Source: Natrinema salaciae (GTDB lineage: Archaea > Halobacteriota > Halobacteria > Halobacteriales > Natrialbaceae). From it: a stretch of DNA of 64,000 bases. Both the position numbers and the translations under genes were made by a program. The stretch covers positions 62,001 through 126,000 of the forward strand of contig NZ_FOFD01000001.1 of assembly GCF_900110865.1 (NCBI RefSeq), written 5' to 3'. The notes below the pieces were generated by a model. That model was not told where the DNA came from, searched no databases, and worked only from the letters and a program-made list of their open reading frames with translations. Of this stretch, positions 1-9,197 are shown in pieces (position 1 is the stretch's first letter; each line of letters starts with the position of its first letter).

Positions 1-186
1 AAGGACGGTGCCGCTGCGGCCGACGAACGGTTCGCCCTGCTCGTCCTCGTTGGCACCGGGCCCCTCGCCGACGAAGAGCAGGTCGGCGTCCTCGGGCCCG
101 GTACCGTCGACGATCCGGCTCCGAGATTCGACGAGCGCCGGACAGCGCGTACACTCCGTGACACAGAGGTCCTCCATCTCTCCCAT
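1..186 (-). CDS. Uracil-DNA glycosylase, family 4/5 type (3' part cut by window edge)
   Basis: This is the N-terminal ~62 residues of a gene that runs off the left edge on the minus strand. Two early cysteines (CTRC, residues 12-15) fit the 4Fe-4S ligands of family 4/5 uracil-DNA glycosylases. The nucleotide-binding stretch VGEGPGANEDEQGEPFVGRS follows and carries the family signature GE.PG..ED..G.PFVG. The enzyme removes uracil produced by cytosine deamination. The start was taken at the ATG (MGEMEDLC) because the Fe-S cysteines begin soon after it. The subtype cannot be decided without the C-terminal half. Recognition from motifs is firm. Confidence 0.85.
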   Translation of the reverse strand, partial: MGEMEDLCVTECTRCPALVESRSRIVDGTGPEDADLLFVGEGPGANEDEQGEPFVGRSGTVL

Positions 187-294
187 ACTGGTTGCTCAGG
201 CGGTCGCCTCCTACGTCTTTCGGGACGCACGCGTCGGCCGTGAGCGACCGGTATCCGCCGCTGGCGGAGGACGCGGATCGGTTTCGGCGGCTCG

Positions 295-873
295 TCACCG
301 TGAGTCGAGCGATCGAGCGTACGCGTACGAATCGGCCGCTCGGGCCGCCGACCGTGCGACGCGGATCGGCTCGGGACGGCCGCCGTCGGGCGTGAACGCA
401 CGGACGACCGCGTCCGCGTCGGCGGGCTCGAGACCGACGTGTCTGACGTAGACGGTTTCGTCGTTGACCGACAGGTCGCGTCGCTCCGGCAGCGCCCGAT
501 AGGTCGCGAGCCGCTCCGCGAGGTCGGGTCCGGAGAACGCCGCTCGGAGGCCGTCCTCGAGGCCGTCGCTCGCCTCGAACGTGACGGCGATCACTGGCCG
601 ATCGATCGCCTCGGAAATACGCGAGGGCTCGAGGACGTTGTACCACGCGGGGGCGACGGCGCCGAGCAGGACGTACCGGACGTCCGGGCGGCCGAACTCG
701 TCGATCAGCCCGATGACCGCGTCGGTCGCGTCGGTCCCACCGACGGTACACGATCGATACGCGAGTCCGTCGAGGACGCGGTCGGCGCGAACGACGGCAC
801 CCGCGAGGGTGCTCCGATTCCCGCCGTCGCGGTACGATTCGGCGATCCCCAGCGCCCGCACCCCGGGCTTCAT
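295..873 (-). CDS. DUF99 / UPF0215 family protein
   Basis: A 192-residue protein matching the archaeal DUF99 (UPF0215) family, whose fold is related to endonuclease V. The recognisable parts are the N-terminal GVRALGIAESYR, the central RPDVRYVLLGAVAPAWYNV and IDRPVIAVTFEASDGLEDGL. No biochemical function is settled for the family, and a nucleic-acid role is suggested only by the fold. It lies on the same strand as the downstream DNA glycosylase. Its start is 3 nt beyond the stop of the small DUF5786 gene upstream, so co-transcription is likely. The length is normal and no defect is visible. Confidence 0.85.
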   Translation of the reverse strand: MKPGVRALGIAESYRDGGNRSTLAGAVVRADRVLDGLAYRSCTVGGTDATDAVIGLIDEFGRPDVRYVLLGAVAPAWYNVLEPSRISEAIDRPVIAVTFEASDGLEDGLRAAFSGPDLAERLATYRALPERRDLSVNDETVYVRHVGLEPADADAVVRAFTPDGGRPEPIRVARSAARAADSYAYARSLDSR

Positions 874-876
874 TCG

Positions 877-1053
877 TCAGTCGCTCTCGTCTTTGATTTC
901 CTTGAGTCGATCGAGTAACTCGTCGCTGGACGCACCGTTTTCGAACTCGATGGTTCCGTCGTGGCTGTTCTCTCCCGATTTTACTGCGTCGTCGTCGTCA
1001 AAATCAGCGTCGACATCCTGTTGCTCGGATTCGTCGTAGCTCCCGAATCCCAT
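877..1053 (-). CDS. DUF5786 family small acidic protein
   Basis: A 58-residue protein beginning MGFGSYDESEQQ and ending in a helical LLDRLKEIKD segment, with an Asp-rich centre. The N-terminal signature and size match the haloarchaeal DUF5786 family. The function is unknown. It has no membrane segment, cysteine or catalytic-looking motif. The gene stops 3 nt before the DUF99 gene starts on the same strand, so the two probably form an operon. Confidence 0.8.
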   Translation of the reverse strand: MGFGSYDESEQQDVDADFDDDDAVKSGENSHDGTIEFENGASSDELLDRLKEIKDESD

Positions 1054-1264
1054 ACGGTGTTCACTACGGGATTCCGGTTGAAAAATTTCGTGGTCACCAG
1101 TTTATGATGGTTTCTAAAGCAGCTAACACGTTAGAAAGAGGTCTCAGTACGAATGGTCTGTCCATCACGTATAAGAAATCAGGAACGTAATGGGGTACTC
1201 GAGCGGCGCCGTTCCGTCCTGCCTCGATGGCACCGTTTTTGCCGTCGGCCGTCGAGTAGCCGGT

Positions 1265-1876
1265 ATGGAGGTCTATCACGTCACCGAGGACGCGGAGACG
1301 TTCACGTGCAACGCCTACCTCGCCGTCGGCGACCGGACCACGCTGGTCGACGCCGGTGCGATGGACGGCGTCGTCGACGAGATCCGCGACCACGTCGACG
1401 AGCTCGAGGCCGTGGTCCTGACCCACCAGCACGGCGATCACGTCGCCCAGCTCGAGGCCGTCTGCGACGCCTTCGACCCCGCGGTGTACGCCTACGACGA
1501 TCATCCGACGCGGACCCACGCGATCGACGACGGCGAGACGGTCCGGATCGGCGACGAGGCGTTCGACGTCGTCTTCACTCCGGGCCACGCCGACGATCAC
1601 GTCTCGCTGGTCTCCGAGTCGTCGCTGTTCTCCGGCGACGTCGTCGTCCACGACGACGGCGCGTTCGACTACGGCAGCTTCGGTCGCACCGACATGGCCG
1701 GGCAGTCCCGCGAGCGTCTCATCGAGAGTATCCGCGACCTGCTCGAGCGCATGCCCGAGCGCGTCGAGCACATGTACGCGGGTCACGGCGGCGTCTTTCA
1801 CGGCGACGTGCGCGACGTCGTCGAGACGGCGCTCGAGCGGGCCGAACGGCGCGAACCGAAGTACCCCGACGAGTGA
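1265..1876 (+). CDS. MBL-fold metallo-hydrolase
   Basis: A 203-residue metallo-beta-lactamase-fold hydrolase. The metal motif THQHGDH (residues ~57-63), the second histidine site in FTPGHADDHVS, the aspartate in FSGDVVV and the late YAGHGG histidine appear in the right order for a binuclear glyoxalase II-like site. The substrate is unknown. An upstream in-frame ATG (1190) would add 25 residues of non-conserved sequence. The start at MEVYHV was preferred because the first beta strand follows immediately. It stands alone on the plus strand between minus-strand genes. Confidence 0.88.
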   Translation: MEVYHVTEDAETFTCNAYLAVGDRTTLVDAGAMDGVVDEIRDHVDELEAVVLTHQHGDHVAQLEAVCDAFDPAVYAYDDHPTRTHAIDDGETVRIGDEAFDVVFTPGHADDHVSLVSESSLFSGDVVVHDDGAFDYGSFGRTDMAGQSRERLIESIRDLLERMPERVEHMYAGHGGVFHGDVRDVVETALERAERREPKYPDE

Positions 1877-1966
1877 GGCCGGTGGCTCTCGCCGCGGTGA
1901 ACCGAGCGCCGAGCGGCCGCTGGTCGTCGCCCGGTGAGAGAACCGATATGAGAAGAGAGCGCTCGA

Positions 1967-2116
1967 TTATGCGGCGCGCGGCTCCTTCGCCTTGGGGCGA
2001 AGCTTCGCGTAGCCGCACTTGCGGCATCGGTTGGCTCGCTTGGAGTTGCGAGCGTTACAGCGCATGCAGATCATCTTCTCGAGCATCCGTTTCTCAGCGG
2101 CGTCGAAACTGGCCAT
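1967..2116 (-). CDS. rpl40e: 50S ribosomal protein L40e
   Basis: A 49-residue basic protein with a C4 zinc ribbon: CMRC near residues 17-20 and CRKC near 31-34, ending KLRPKAKEP. Length, charge and cysteine spacing are those of archaeal L40e, a component of the large ribosomal subunit. The start ATG ([11 protein letters not shown]) gives the canonical N-terminus. It is transcribed in the same direction as tsr3, which lies 178 nt downstream. Confidence 0.95.
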   Translation of the reverse strand: MASFDAAEKRMLEKMICMRCNARNSKRANRCRKCGYAKLRPKAKEPRAA

Positions 2117-2294
2117 ACCCGCCCTTTGCGCGTAGTGCATTTAACCGCTGTGATCCGGCCAGGGGGATCGATTCCCGCGGCGACGATGACGACGATCGAG
2201 AGGGATGGAGGGTCGGTGGACGGCGCTCGGGCCGGCACTGCGACCCGCGGTCGGCGGCGACCGCTGGCGACGGGAGTACGAGGCCGCTACGCCG

Positions 2295-2798
2295 TCACTC
2301 TTCGTCGGCCAGGTACTCCTCCTGGACCGCGACGACGTCGCTCGAGTCGGTACACTCGCTGTATCGGCGCAGCGGCTCCTCGTTGAGCGTCAGGAAGGTC
2401 TCGCCCCAGCGGAACGGCTCGAGCAGGTCCGCGGCCAGTTCCCAGTCGTCGAAGATACAGGCCGCGCCGGCGAGCGCTTCGACGGTGGTCAGCCGGAACG
2501 GGCGGCCGTAGTTGATCGGGTTCGCGGCGACGAGGAAGGGGAGCGCCCGGTGGACGCCGCGCATGCGGAACGACGCCGCCTCGGCGGACTCCCACGAGCA
2601 ATCGAGGGCGACCAGCGTTCCCAGCCCCGCCTCGAGATCGGCCGGCGAGAGCGCCCGCTCGGCGTGGGGGTTGAGGACGACCCCGTACGGTACCTGGCCC
2701 ATCGACCGGTAGAGGGTCGCCTTGTCGAACTTCTCGAGGCGACGCGCGGTACACTTCTCGGGGTCGTCGTCGCCCTCGTAGTAGACGTGACACTCCAC
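2295..2798 (-). CDS. tsr3: rRNA aminocarboxypropyltransferase Tsr3 (DUF367)
   Basis: A 167-residue protein of the Tsr3/DUF367 family. These SAM-dependent enzymes transfer the 3-amino-3-carboxypropyl group to a small-subunit rRNA pseudouridine. Visible signatures are LDCSWESAE, followed by [17 protein letters not shown] and [10 protein letters not shown], the conserved core. It is slightly shorter than eukaryotic homologues, as usual in archaea. It lies downstream of L40e on the same strand, so ribosome-related genes cluster here. Confidence in the family is high; the target site is inferred from homology. Confidence 0.9.
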   Translation of the reverse strand: MECHVYYEGDDDPEKCTARRLEKFDKATLYRSMGQVPYGVVLNPHAERALSPADLEAGLGTLVALDCSWESAEAASFRMRGVHRALPFLVAANPINYGRPFRLTTVEALAGAACIFDDWELAADLLEPFRWGETFLTLNEEPLRRYSECTDSSDVVAVQEEYLADEE

Positions 2799-2864
2799 GA
2801 ACGCGACTAGGGCCCACCGGGAGAAAAGGACCGCGGAACGCGAGCGGACCCGCTGTCGCCGCGG

Positions 2865-4664
2865 CTACTCGTCGTGGATCGACTCGCCACGGTTGAGGCG
2901 TGCGGCGATCGTGAAGGTCTGCTCGGCCTGTCGCCGGGTCGGGAAGTGTGCGGCCATGTACCGGGCGGTCGCGATCAGCGGAACCCGCTGGCGGCGCTCG
3001 AGGTCGCGGTCGGTGCGGTCCGTCGGTTCGGCGGCGCTCGCGGCGAGATCGAACTGCCGGAACGCCGCCTCGAGGTTCTGGAGGGTGTGGAAGCCGGCGT
3101 CCTCGCGCAGGAGTCCGTGACCGAGCGTTCGCTTCAGGCGCGCGGGGTCGCCGCCGCAGTCGACGTACTCGGCGACGAGTCGCCCCGCGTCGTTCACTGC
3201 GCCCTCCCTGTCGAAGGTCTCGAGGAGGTCCTCGAGGATCGCCTCGGCGTCGCGGCCGGTGTCGTTCGCCCCGGGTTCGGGGATCGGTGCCGGCGGCGTG
3301 TTGAGGAATCGGTCGAGGTAGACGTTGAGGGCGGCGTCGAAGACGCCGCGGTAGAGTTCGATCGCGTCCGTCCGCCGCGCGCTCTGGTGGACGGCATTGG
3401 CGTACGTAAACGTGTGGTGGACCGTGTTCCAGTCGGCGAACTCGTTGGCCGTGCCGAACTGGGCGACGCGCGTCGCGGCGGCGTGGGCCACCTCCCCCGC
3501 GAGGGCGTCGGTCGTCGCCCCCTCGCGAACGGCCGTTGCGAGCGCGTCGACGATCGCGTCGGGGTCGTCCGATCGCAGGGTCTCCTGCAGTCCCGCCGGC
3601 GGCGACCACGACGCCCCGTCCCCTTCGCGCGCGAGGCGCTCGAGCCCGCCGGTCGCCGTCACGTCGCCCCCGTAGACGTCCTCGAGCAGCGTGACGAGGT
3701 CGACCGGCTGTCGCCACGCGGATCGTTCGTCGCTCCGGTCGGCGGTCACGAGCGGGTCGACCAGGCTCGCCAGCGTTCTCTCGGCGTGGTCCCACCCGAC
3801 GTGCTCGAGGCTCTCGAAGGCCGTGTTGGCGAAGTCGAGCACGTGTCCGCTCGAGAGGTACGGGTGGTCGGTCGCGGCGGCGAACAGGAGTTCGGCGACC
3901 TCGGCCTCGGATCGACCCGTCGCGATGGCCGTTCGGAGGCAGCGTTCCGCGCCGTCGGCGTCGCGAACCTCGACGGCGTCCCGGAACCAGGATTTCAGCC
4001 GATCGAAGGCGACCTCGTCGGTCGAAAACGACGGCTGCTCGAAATGCGGCGGCTGATCGGCACAGTCGTCCGCGACGTGGCGAACGCCGGTGTACAGCGC
4101 TCGCTTTCGGTCGTCGGGGGCGAGATCGTCGATCACGTTCGCCATGCACCCGAGGATCGTTAATCCCGATCCCCACCCCGACTCCCGGTACGTGGTCCCG
4201 AAGGCGAGAGTCGTCGCCATCGGGTCGCGATAGTCGACGCCGGCGTCAAGTAGCCCGATCGTCGACTTCGCGACGACGAGCCGCAGGTTCTCCTCGAGCC
4301 CCGTCTCGAGGCGATCCGCCCAGTGCTCGTCGGGCGGTAACTCCCGGGACGGGTTCGGGTTCACGTAGACGGTCCCGTCTCGGATCGCGGTCGGGTACGT
4401 TCGGACGTCGTCGGCCCAGGGATCGAACGTGTCGCCACAGGAGAGTTCGAACCGGGCGTGGTGCCAGTGACAGGTGAGAATCCCGTCCTCGACGCTCCCC
4501 TCGGCGAGAGGAAACCCCATGTGCGGACAGCGGTTGTCGACCGCCCGAACCTCGTCCTCGTGGTGGAACAACACGATCGCCGCGCCATCGATCGTGACCA
4601 GTTCGCGGCCCGTCGCCTCGAGGTCGTCCAGCGGAACAGCCGGCCGGAATTCGTCCGTCGTCAT
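2865..4664 (-). CDS. Rieske [2Fe-2S] protein with large uncharacterised C-terminal region
   Basis: A 599-residue protein. Residues ~5-105 form a Rieske domain with both cluster motifs, C-P-H (NRCPHMGFPLAEGS) and C-x2-H (CHWHHARF). The remaining ~490 residues are all-helical in appearance and contain many His and Asp residues, for example PHFEQPSF and TVHHTFTYANAVHQS. I do not recognise them as a ring-hydroxylase catalytic domain, since the usual 2-His-1-carboxylate pattern is not evident. It may be an oxygenase-like or electron-transfer fusion. The start MTTDEF was chosen over an upstream ATG (4685). No signal peptide is visible, so it is likely cytoplasmic. Confidence 0.75.
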   Translation of the reverse strand: MTTDEFRPAVPLDDLEATGRELVTIDGAAIVLFHHEDEVRAVDNRCPHMGFPLAEGSVEDGILTCHWHHARFELSCGDTFDPWADDVRTYPTAIRDGTVYVNPNPSRELPPDEHWADRLETGLEENLRLVVAKSTIGLLDAGVDYRDPMATTLAFGTTYRESGWGSGLTILGCMANVIDDLAPDDRKRALYTGVRHVADDCADQPPHFEQPSFSTDEVAFDRLKSWFRDAVEVRDADGAERCLRTAIATGRSEAEVAELLFAAATDHPYLSSGHVLDFANTAFESLEHVGWDHAERTLASLVDPLVTADRSDERSAWRQPVDLVTLLEDVYGGDVTATGGLERLAREGDGASWSPPAGLQETLRSDDPDAIVDALATAVREGATTDALAGEVAHAAATRVAQFGTANEFADWNTVHHTFTYANAVHQSARRTDAIELYRGVFDAALNVYLDRFLNTPPAPIPEPGANDTGRDAEAILEDLLETFDREGAVNDAGRLVAEYVDCGGDPARLKRTLGHGLLREDAGFHTLQNLEAAFRQFDLAASAAEPTDRTDRDLERRQRVPLIATARYMAAHFPTRRQAEQTFTIAARLNRGESIHDE

Positions 4665-4787
4665 ATGGGATCGGTTGCCACACAACGACGTAAGCGTTCG
4701 CTGAACGCAGTTGTTGTAGCACGCATGACACGTCCGGACCAGTCAGCAGAGTGGCACGCTTTTGGTGATCGCGACGAAAGGGCGGAT

Positions 4788-5111
4788 ATGGATGCGGCCG
4801 CTCTCGTTCGGCGGTACTACGACGCACTCGACGAACACGCGTACGACGCGCTCGAGCGACTCCTCTCGCCCGACTTCGTCCAGCGCCGTCCCGACCGGAC
4901 GTTCGAGGACCGCGCGGCGTTCGTCGCGTTCATGCGCGCGGAGCGGCCGAACCCCGACACCAGCCACGAACTCGAGTCGGTGATCGTCGAGGCCGATCGC
5001 GTCGCGGTCCGCGGCCGCGTGATCGACGACGGGACGACGCTCTTCGAGTTCGCGGACTTCTTCGCGATCGAGGCCGGGAAGATACGCCGTCTCGAGACGT
5101 ACTCGCGGTGA
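4788..5111 (+). CDS. NTF2/SnoaL-like small protein
   Basis: A protein of 107 residues from MDAAALV, or 128 if the upstream in-frame ATG at 4725 is used. The pattern RRYYDALDEHAYDALERLLSPDF, then RTFEDRAAFVAFM and the closing strand TLFEFADFFAIEAGKI, is typical of the cone-shaped SnoaL/NTF2-like fold, which serves many enzymes and binding proteins. No substrate can be assigned. The short start was preferred because the first helix of the fold begins there. The gene is divergent from the Rieske gene, so a shared control region is possible. Confidence 0.7.
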   Translation: MDAAALVRRYYDALDEHAYDALERLLSPDFVQRRPDRTFEDRAAFVAFMRAERPNPDTSHELESVIVEADRVAVRGRVIDDGTTLFEFADFFAIEAGKIRRLETYSR

Positions 5112-5190
5112 CGTCGGTGTATCCGTCACGCCGATCGATTGGGGAGCCGTTCGATGGACGTCCCGACCGCACGTTGCGCGCGGGGAGAGG

Positions 5191-5200
5191 GTTTATTTAA
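5191..5200 (+). promoter_or_regulatory. TATA-like promoter element of the SpoIIM-like gene
   Basis: GTTTATTTAA lies 20-29 nt before the ATG at 5221 and matches a haloarchaeal TATA box. At this distance the transcript would start at or next to the ATG, so the mRNA is probably leaderless. Confidence 0.6.
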
Positions 5201-5220
5201 TTGATACACTAAGGGCGGGT

Positions 5221-6750
5221 ATGGCTCTCTCGGACTTCGTTACCGCCGTCGTCGCCGTTCTGCGTCGCCGGCCGGCAGATCTCCTGCCGATGTACGTCCT
5301 CGGCGTCGCCGTCACCGCGATCGTTCGCGTCGTTCCGTTCGTCGCGATCGCGATCGCCTACATCGTTCTCGCGACGACCGGGCGACTCGAGTCGATTCGA
5401 ACGGCGCTGACCGAACTGGGATCGCCGCCGACGGACCCGAACGCCGATCCCGAGGCGTTCGAGACGTGGGCTAACGGTCTCGAGCCGATCGTCGATCAGC
5501 TACTGACGCCACAGCTCGTCGTCCTCGGTCTCGGAACGGTCCTCGTGAGCGTCCTGCTGTTCGCGCTGCTGTCCGCTGGCGTCGCCGCAGGACAGCTCAC
5601 AGCCTGTTACAGCCGGTTGCGAGACAACCGCGGACTGCTGGCCGGCGTCGACGGCGCTCGGCGCTACTGGCTGCGGTTTCTCGGGCTCTTCCTGCTCGAA
5701 CTGCTCTGCTGGATCGCGGTGCTCGTCACCGTCGGCTTCGGGGCGGTGCTGCTCGCCGGAGCCGGCTCGCTCGCGACCGGCTCGATGGTCGTCGCACCCC
5801 TCGCCGTCCTGCTGGCGATGCTCGTCGCGCTCGTCGTCCTGCTCGTCGTCCGGGCGCTGTTCGCGTTCGCACCGGTCGCGGTCGTCGTCGACGACGCGGG
5901 CGTCTTCGCGTCGCTGTGGCGCGCTGCCGGGTTCGTCCGCAGACAGCCGGTCGACGCGCTCTTCTACTACATCGTCGCTCTCGTGGCGCTGGTCGGCGTC
6001 TCGAGTGTCGTCGGCCTCCTCTCGCTCGTCGATGTCGTCACGATCGGCTCGCTCGTCTCCACGCTCGTCTTGCTTCCCGCCCTGGATCTGTTGAAGACGG
6101 CCATCTACTGTGGCTACCGGGATCGATTGGCCCCGCCGGAGCCGCCGACCGAATCGCTTCGCCAGCAGCTTCGGGGCGGGCTCCGACGCGGCTGGACGGA
6201 GATGACGTCGTTCGTCCGCGCGACGCCGGGGACGCACGCGCTCGTCGTCGGCCTCGCACTCCTCGGATTCTGGGTCGGCTGGATGGCCGCCGAGCCGTTC
6301 GTCGGCACGTTCGAGGCGTCGATCGCGACCAGACTCGAGGGATGGCTCCCGCCGGCGATGGCGCTCGAACTGTTCGGCAACAATTGGCTCGTCGCGCTCA
6401 CGACGGCCTACGCCGGCGTCGCGTTCGCGATCCCGGCGGTCATCTCGTTGCTGTTCAACGGCATCGCCATCGGGATCGCCGCCCGTCTCGAGGTCGATCC
6501 GACGGAACTGGCAGCGTTCATGGTCCCCCACGGCATCGTCGAGATTCCGGCGATTCTGATCGCCAGCGCGCTCGGGATTTCCGTCGGCGCGACCGCCTGG
6601 CGAACGTGGCAGGGCCGTGCGAGCCGAACCGACTTCGCGGACGCGCTCGAGCGGGCGTTCTGGGTACTGGTCGGGATCGGGATCCTGCTCGCGATCGCGG
6701 CGGTGATCGAAGGGTTCGTGAGCCCGTACTATTACCGGCTGTTCCTGTAG
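5221..6750 (+). CDS. SpoIIM (DUF95) family membrane protein with extra N-terminal membrane domain
   Basis: A 509-residue polytopic protein. The first ~300 residues hold about five or six hydrophobic segments around ~20, ~100, ~160-200 and ~240-290, ending in a RDRLAPPEPP linker. The C-terminal ~200 residues match the stage II sporulation protein M/DUF95 family: FWVGWMAAEPF, the LFGNNWLVAL motif and NGIAIGIAA, then a PHGIVEIPA motif and a final transmembrane helix. Archaeal SpoIIM proteins have no link to sporulation; roles in membrane remodelling or cell surface are only proposed. The N-terminal domain resembles haloarchaeal integral-membrane regions often fused to it. Confidence 0.8.
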   Translation: MALSDFVTAVVAVLRRRPADLLPMYVLGVAVTAIVRVVPFVAIAIAYIVLATTGRLESIRTALTELGSPPTDPNADPEAFETWANGLEPIVDQLLTPQLVVLGLGTVLVSVLLFALLSAGVAAGQLTACYSRLRDNRGLLAGVDGARRYWLRFLGLFLLELLCWIAVLVTVGFGAVLLAGAGSLATGSMVVAPLAVLLAMLVALVVLLVVRALFAFAPVAVVVDDAGVFASLWRAAGFVRRQPVDALFYYIVALVALVGVSSVVGLLSLVDVVTIGSLVSTLVLLPALDLLKTAIYCGYRDRLAPPEPPTESLRQQLRGGLRRGWTEMTSFVRATPGTHALVVGLALLGFWVGWMAAEPFVGTFEASIATRLEGWLPPAMALELFGNNWLVALTTAYAGVAFAIPAVISLLFNGIAIGIAARLEVDPTELAAFMVPHGIVEIPAILIASALGISVGATAWRTWQGRASRTDFADALERAFWVLVGIGILLAIAAVIEGFVSPYYYRLFL

Positions 6751-6847
6751 GACGACCGGTATCGTTGCGGGCAGTCGCGTCGACGACGTCGCCGCATCCG
6801 GGTCAGCGGGCCGACCCGCTCGCAGTGACGCTGCGGGCTGGCGTGCT

Positions 6848-8224
6848 CTACTGGTAGGCCTCGAATTCCTCGCCGAACAGCAGGAAGTACGCGGTTCCGA
6901 CGACGCCGATACCGGTCGCGAGACCGAACGCGACCCGCGGATCGCCGGCGAACAGCTCGGCGCCGGTCAGCGGGTTCGAGAAGCCGCTCCAGAGCAGTCC
7001 GCCGATCGCGGCGCTCGGGATGACGATCAGGTTCCGCAGGAGGTAGTACGCGCCGGTCACGCGTCCGCCCGCGCCTCGCTCGGCGGGGCCGACGATCAGC
7101 GCCTTGTGCGCCGGCAGCCCCGCGAACCGCAGCCCGGAGAAGGCAAAGAGCGCCGCGAGGACGCCGGCGTCGTCGGGCGCGGAGATCAGCATGATCGGAA
7201 AGACCGCGTAGACGGCGAAGCCGATCGCGACGACCGGTTTGAGTCCGACGCGTTCGGCCGCCTTGGCGACCGGAATCATCGTCAGCAACGCGACGACCAT
7301 CTCGATTCCCAGCAACACGCCGAAGTACGACTGCGGCGAGAGGTCGACGGTGCCGACCGCGGGAAGGGACAGCGAGAGTCCGACGCCGAGAAATCGAGTC
7401 ACGACGATGACGAAGAAGACGTACACCATCCCGTTGGCGAAGCGGACGAGCGTGTCGGCCACCAGCAGGGGCCGGAGTTCGTCGGGCATCGTCCGGAGAT
7501 CGGTACGCAGCTGGGAGACGCCCTCGAACCGCTTGCCGAGATCGTCTTCGTCGGGCCTGTAGAGGACGTGTTGGACGATCGTTCCGAGGACGCCGAAGAC
7601 GACCGCGACGAACAGGATCAGCTGGAACGCGGTGCGGATCTCGCCGTCACTCGAGCCGAACGGATAGAAGAGCGCGGCGGCGACCAGCGGGCCGACGAGA
7701 AACGCGGTCCTGCGGAACGTTTCCGTGCTCGCGAAGCCGGCGGCCAGCTGCGAGGGCGGTACTGCCTGCTTGACGATCGCGAAGGTCGCCCCGAGTCCGA
7801 AGGACTTCCAGCCCTGCGCGAGGAGCAAGCCGAGGAAGATCGCGACTACCGCCAGCGACGTCGAGCCGATCGAGACGTCGGCGACGACGGGGGCGGCCAA
7901 CCAGACCGCGAAGCCGACCGTCGAGCAGAGGCCGAACGCGGTCAGGGCGTATCGCGAGCCGATCCGGTCCGAGATCGCCCCGCCCGGATAGGGGTAGACG
8001 GCGCTGATGACGTTCCCGAACGAGCCGAACAGACCGATGACGAACGCCGATGCGCCCAGCGCCGACAGGTACTCGGCCATGTACCGGTTGGTCATCTGAA
8101 AGCCGAGGCTGAACGCGAACATCGCCGCCGAGAGGACGAGCACGTCGCGCTCGAGCGCGAAAAACTGCCGGAACGGGTCCAGCGGATCGGCCGCCCCCTC
8201 CGGAGAGTCCTGCTCGAGGCTCAT
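6848..8224 (-). CDS. MFS transporter
   Basis: A 458-residue major facilitator superfamily protein with about twelve hydrophobic segments and the central cytoplasmic loop near residues 210-240. The loop-2/3 signature is visible as GGAISDRIGSRYALT, the MFS motif A variant D-R-x-G-x-R. Helix 1 starts near residue 32 after an acidic cytoplasmic N-terminus. The substrate cannot be predicted. The gene stands alone, convergent with the SpoIIM-like gene and divergent from the DUF502 gene. Length and topology are intact. Confidence 0.88.
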   Translation of the reverse strand: MSLEQDSPEGAADPLDPFRQFFALERDVLVLSAAMFAFSLGFQMTNRYMAEYLSALGASAFVIGLFGSFGNVISAVYPYPGGAISDRIGSRYALTAFGLCSTVGFAVWLAAPVVADVSIGSTSLAVVAIFLGLLLAQGWKSFGLGATFAIVKQAVPPSQLAAGFASTETFRRTAFLVGPLVAAALFYPFGSSDGEIRTAFQLILFVAVVFGVLGTIVQHVLYRPDEDDLGKRFEGVSQLRTDLRTMPDELRPLLVADTLVRFANGMVYVFFVIVVTRFLGVGLSLSLPAVGTVDLSPQSYFGVLLGIEMVVALLTMIPVAKAAERVGLKPVVAIGFAVYAVFPIMLISAPDDAGVLAALFAFSGLRFAGLPAHKALIVGPAERGAGGRVTGAYYLLRNLIVIPSAAIGGLLWSGFSNPLTGAELFAGDPRVAFGLATGIGVVGTAYFLLFGEEFEAYQ

Positions 8225-8403
8225 ACGGTTCGCTACTCGTCTTCCCGGCTTGAAAGTTGGTTCGTCGGCCGCGTCGACTCCCGAATCGGGACCGGGTCGT
8301 CACGACGAGCGGGTTCCGTGGTCCACCGCTCGGGGCACTCGATCCCGCGACGGTGATACGACAAAGGGAAGGGCTCATTAGCCAGTAGTGTGAGTTGCAG
8401 GAC

Positions 8404-9090
8404 ATGGCTTCGTGGAAACGGGATTTCGCGAGCGGGCTGATCGTTCTGGTCCCGATTCTCATCACGCTCTACGCGATTTACTGGCTCTACGGGCTCGTTG
8501 CCGGTATCACGCCGGGTCTCATTCTCGAACCAGGCGCGCTCGAACCGCTCATTCCGGGCACGAGTGAACAGGCCGGACAAACGCGCAGGCAACTCGCCCA
8601 GTTTCTCCGGGTGATCGTCGCCCTGACGGTGTTCATCATCCTCACGTTCTCGGTGGGGTATCTCATGCGGACGACCGTCGGCGGGCTGGTCGAACGACTC
8701 GTCGACAACGTCGCCAACCGCGTCCCCGTGATCCGGGTCGTCTACAACGCCTCGAAGATGGCCGCCGAGACGGCGTTCGGCGAGCAGGAATCGCTGCAGA
8801 AACCGGTCAAGCTCGAGACCTGGGAGGGGCTCCGGATGACGGCGTTCAAGACCGGCAAGGTGGCCGACGACGGTCGCGAGGTGCTCTTCTTGCCCACGTC
8901 GCCGAACATCACGACCGGCTACGTCGTCGAGGTCGAACCCGAGCGAATCACCGAACTCGACGAGGACGTCGAGGACGCGCTCACCCGCGTGCTGAGCGCC
9001 GGGTTCGGCGACGCCAACCGCCGCGGCATGGACGCCGGCATTTCCATCGACGTGGTCGACGAGGCGAGAACCGACCGCGCCGACGACTAG
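8404..9090 (+). CDS. DUF502 family membrane protein
   Basis: A 228-residue protein with two N-terminal hydrophobic segments (about residues 10-40 and 70-95), followed by a soluble domain. The signatures SGLIVLVPILITLYAIYWLY, NRVPVIRVVYNASKM and FLPTSPNITTGYVVEV are those of the DUF502 family. The family is widespread in bacteria and archaea with no established function. The start at MASWKRDF was chosen over an ATG 9 nt upstream because it gives the conserved N-terminus. Its promoter region is shared with the divergent MFS gene. Confidence 0.88.
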   Translation: MASWKRDFASGLIVLVPILITLYAIYWLYGLVAGITPGLILEPGALEPLIPGTSEQAGQTRRQLAQFLRVIVALTVFIILTFSVGYLMRTTVGGLVERLVDNVANRVPVIRVVYNASKMAAETAFGEQESLQKPVKLETWEGLRMTAFKTGKVADDGREVLFLPTSPNITTGYVVEVEPERITELDEDVEDALTRVLSAGFGDANRRGMDAGISIDVVDEARTDRADD

Positions 9091-9197
9091 CGACCGATCG
9101 CGATCGCTGCGGCGCGATCGGACGAGCAAAATCCGCCCGCCGAACGAAGCGAGGCGCGGCCGTGAGCGTGTGTCGTTCTACCCAGAACCCGTCGGGG

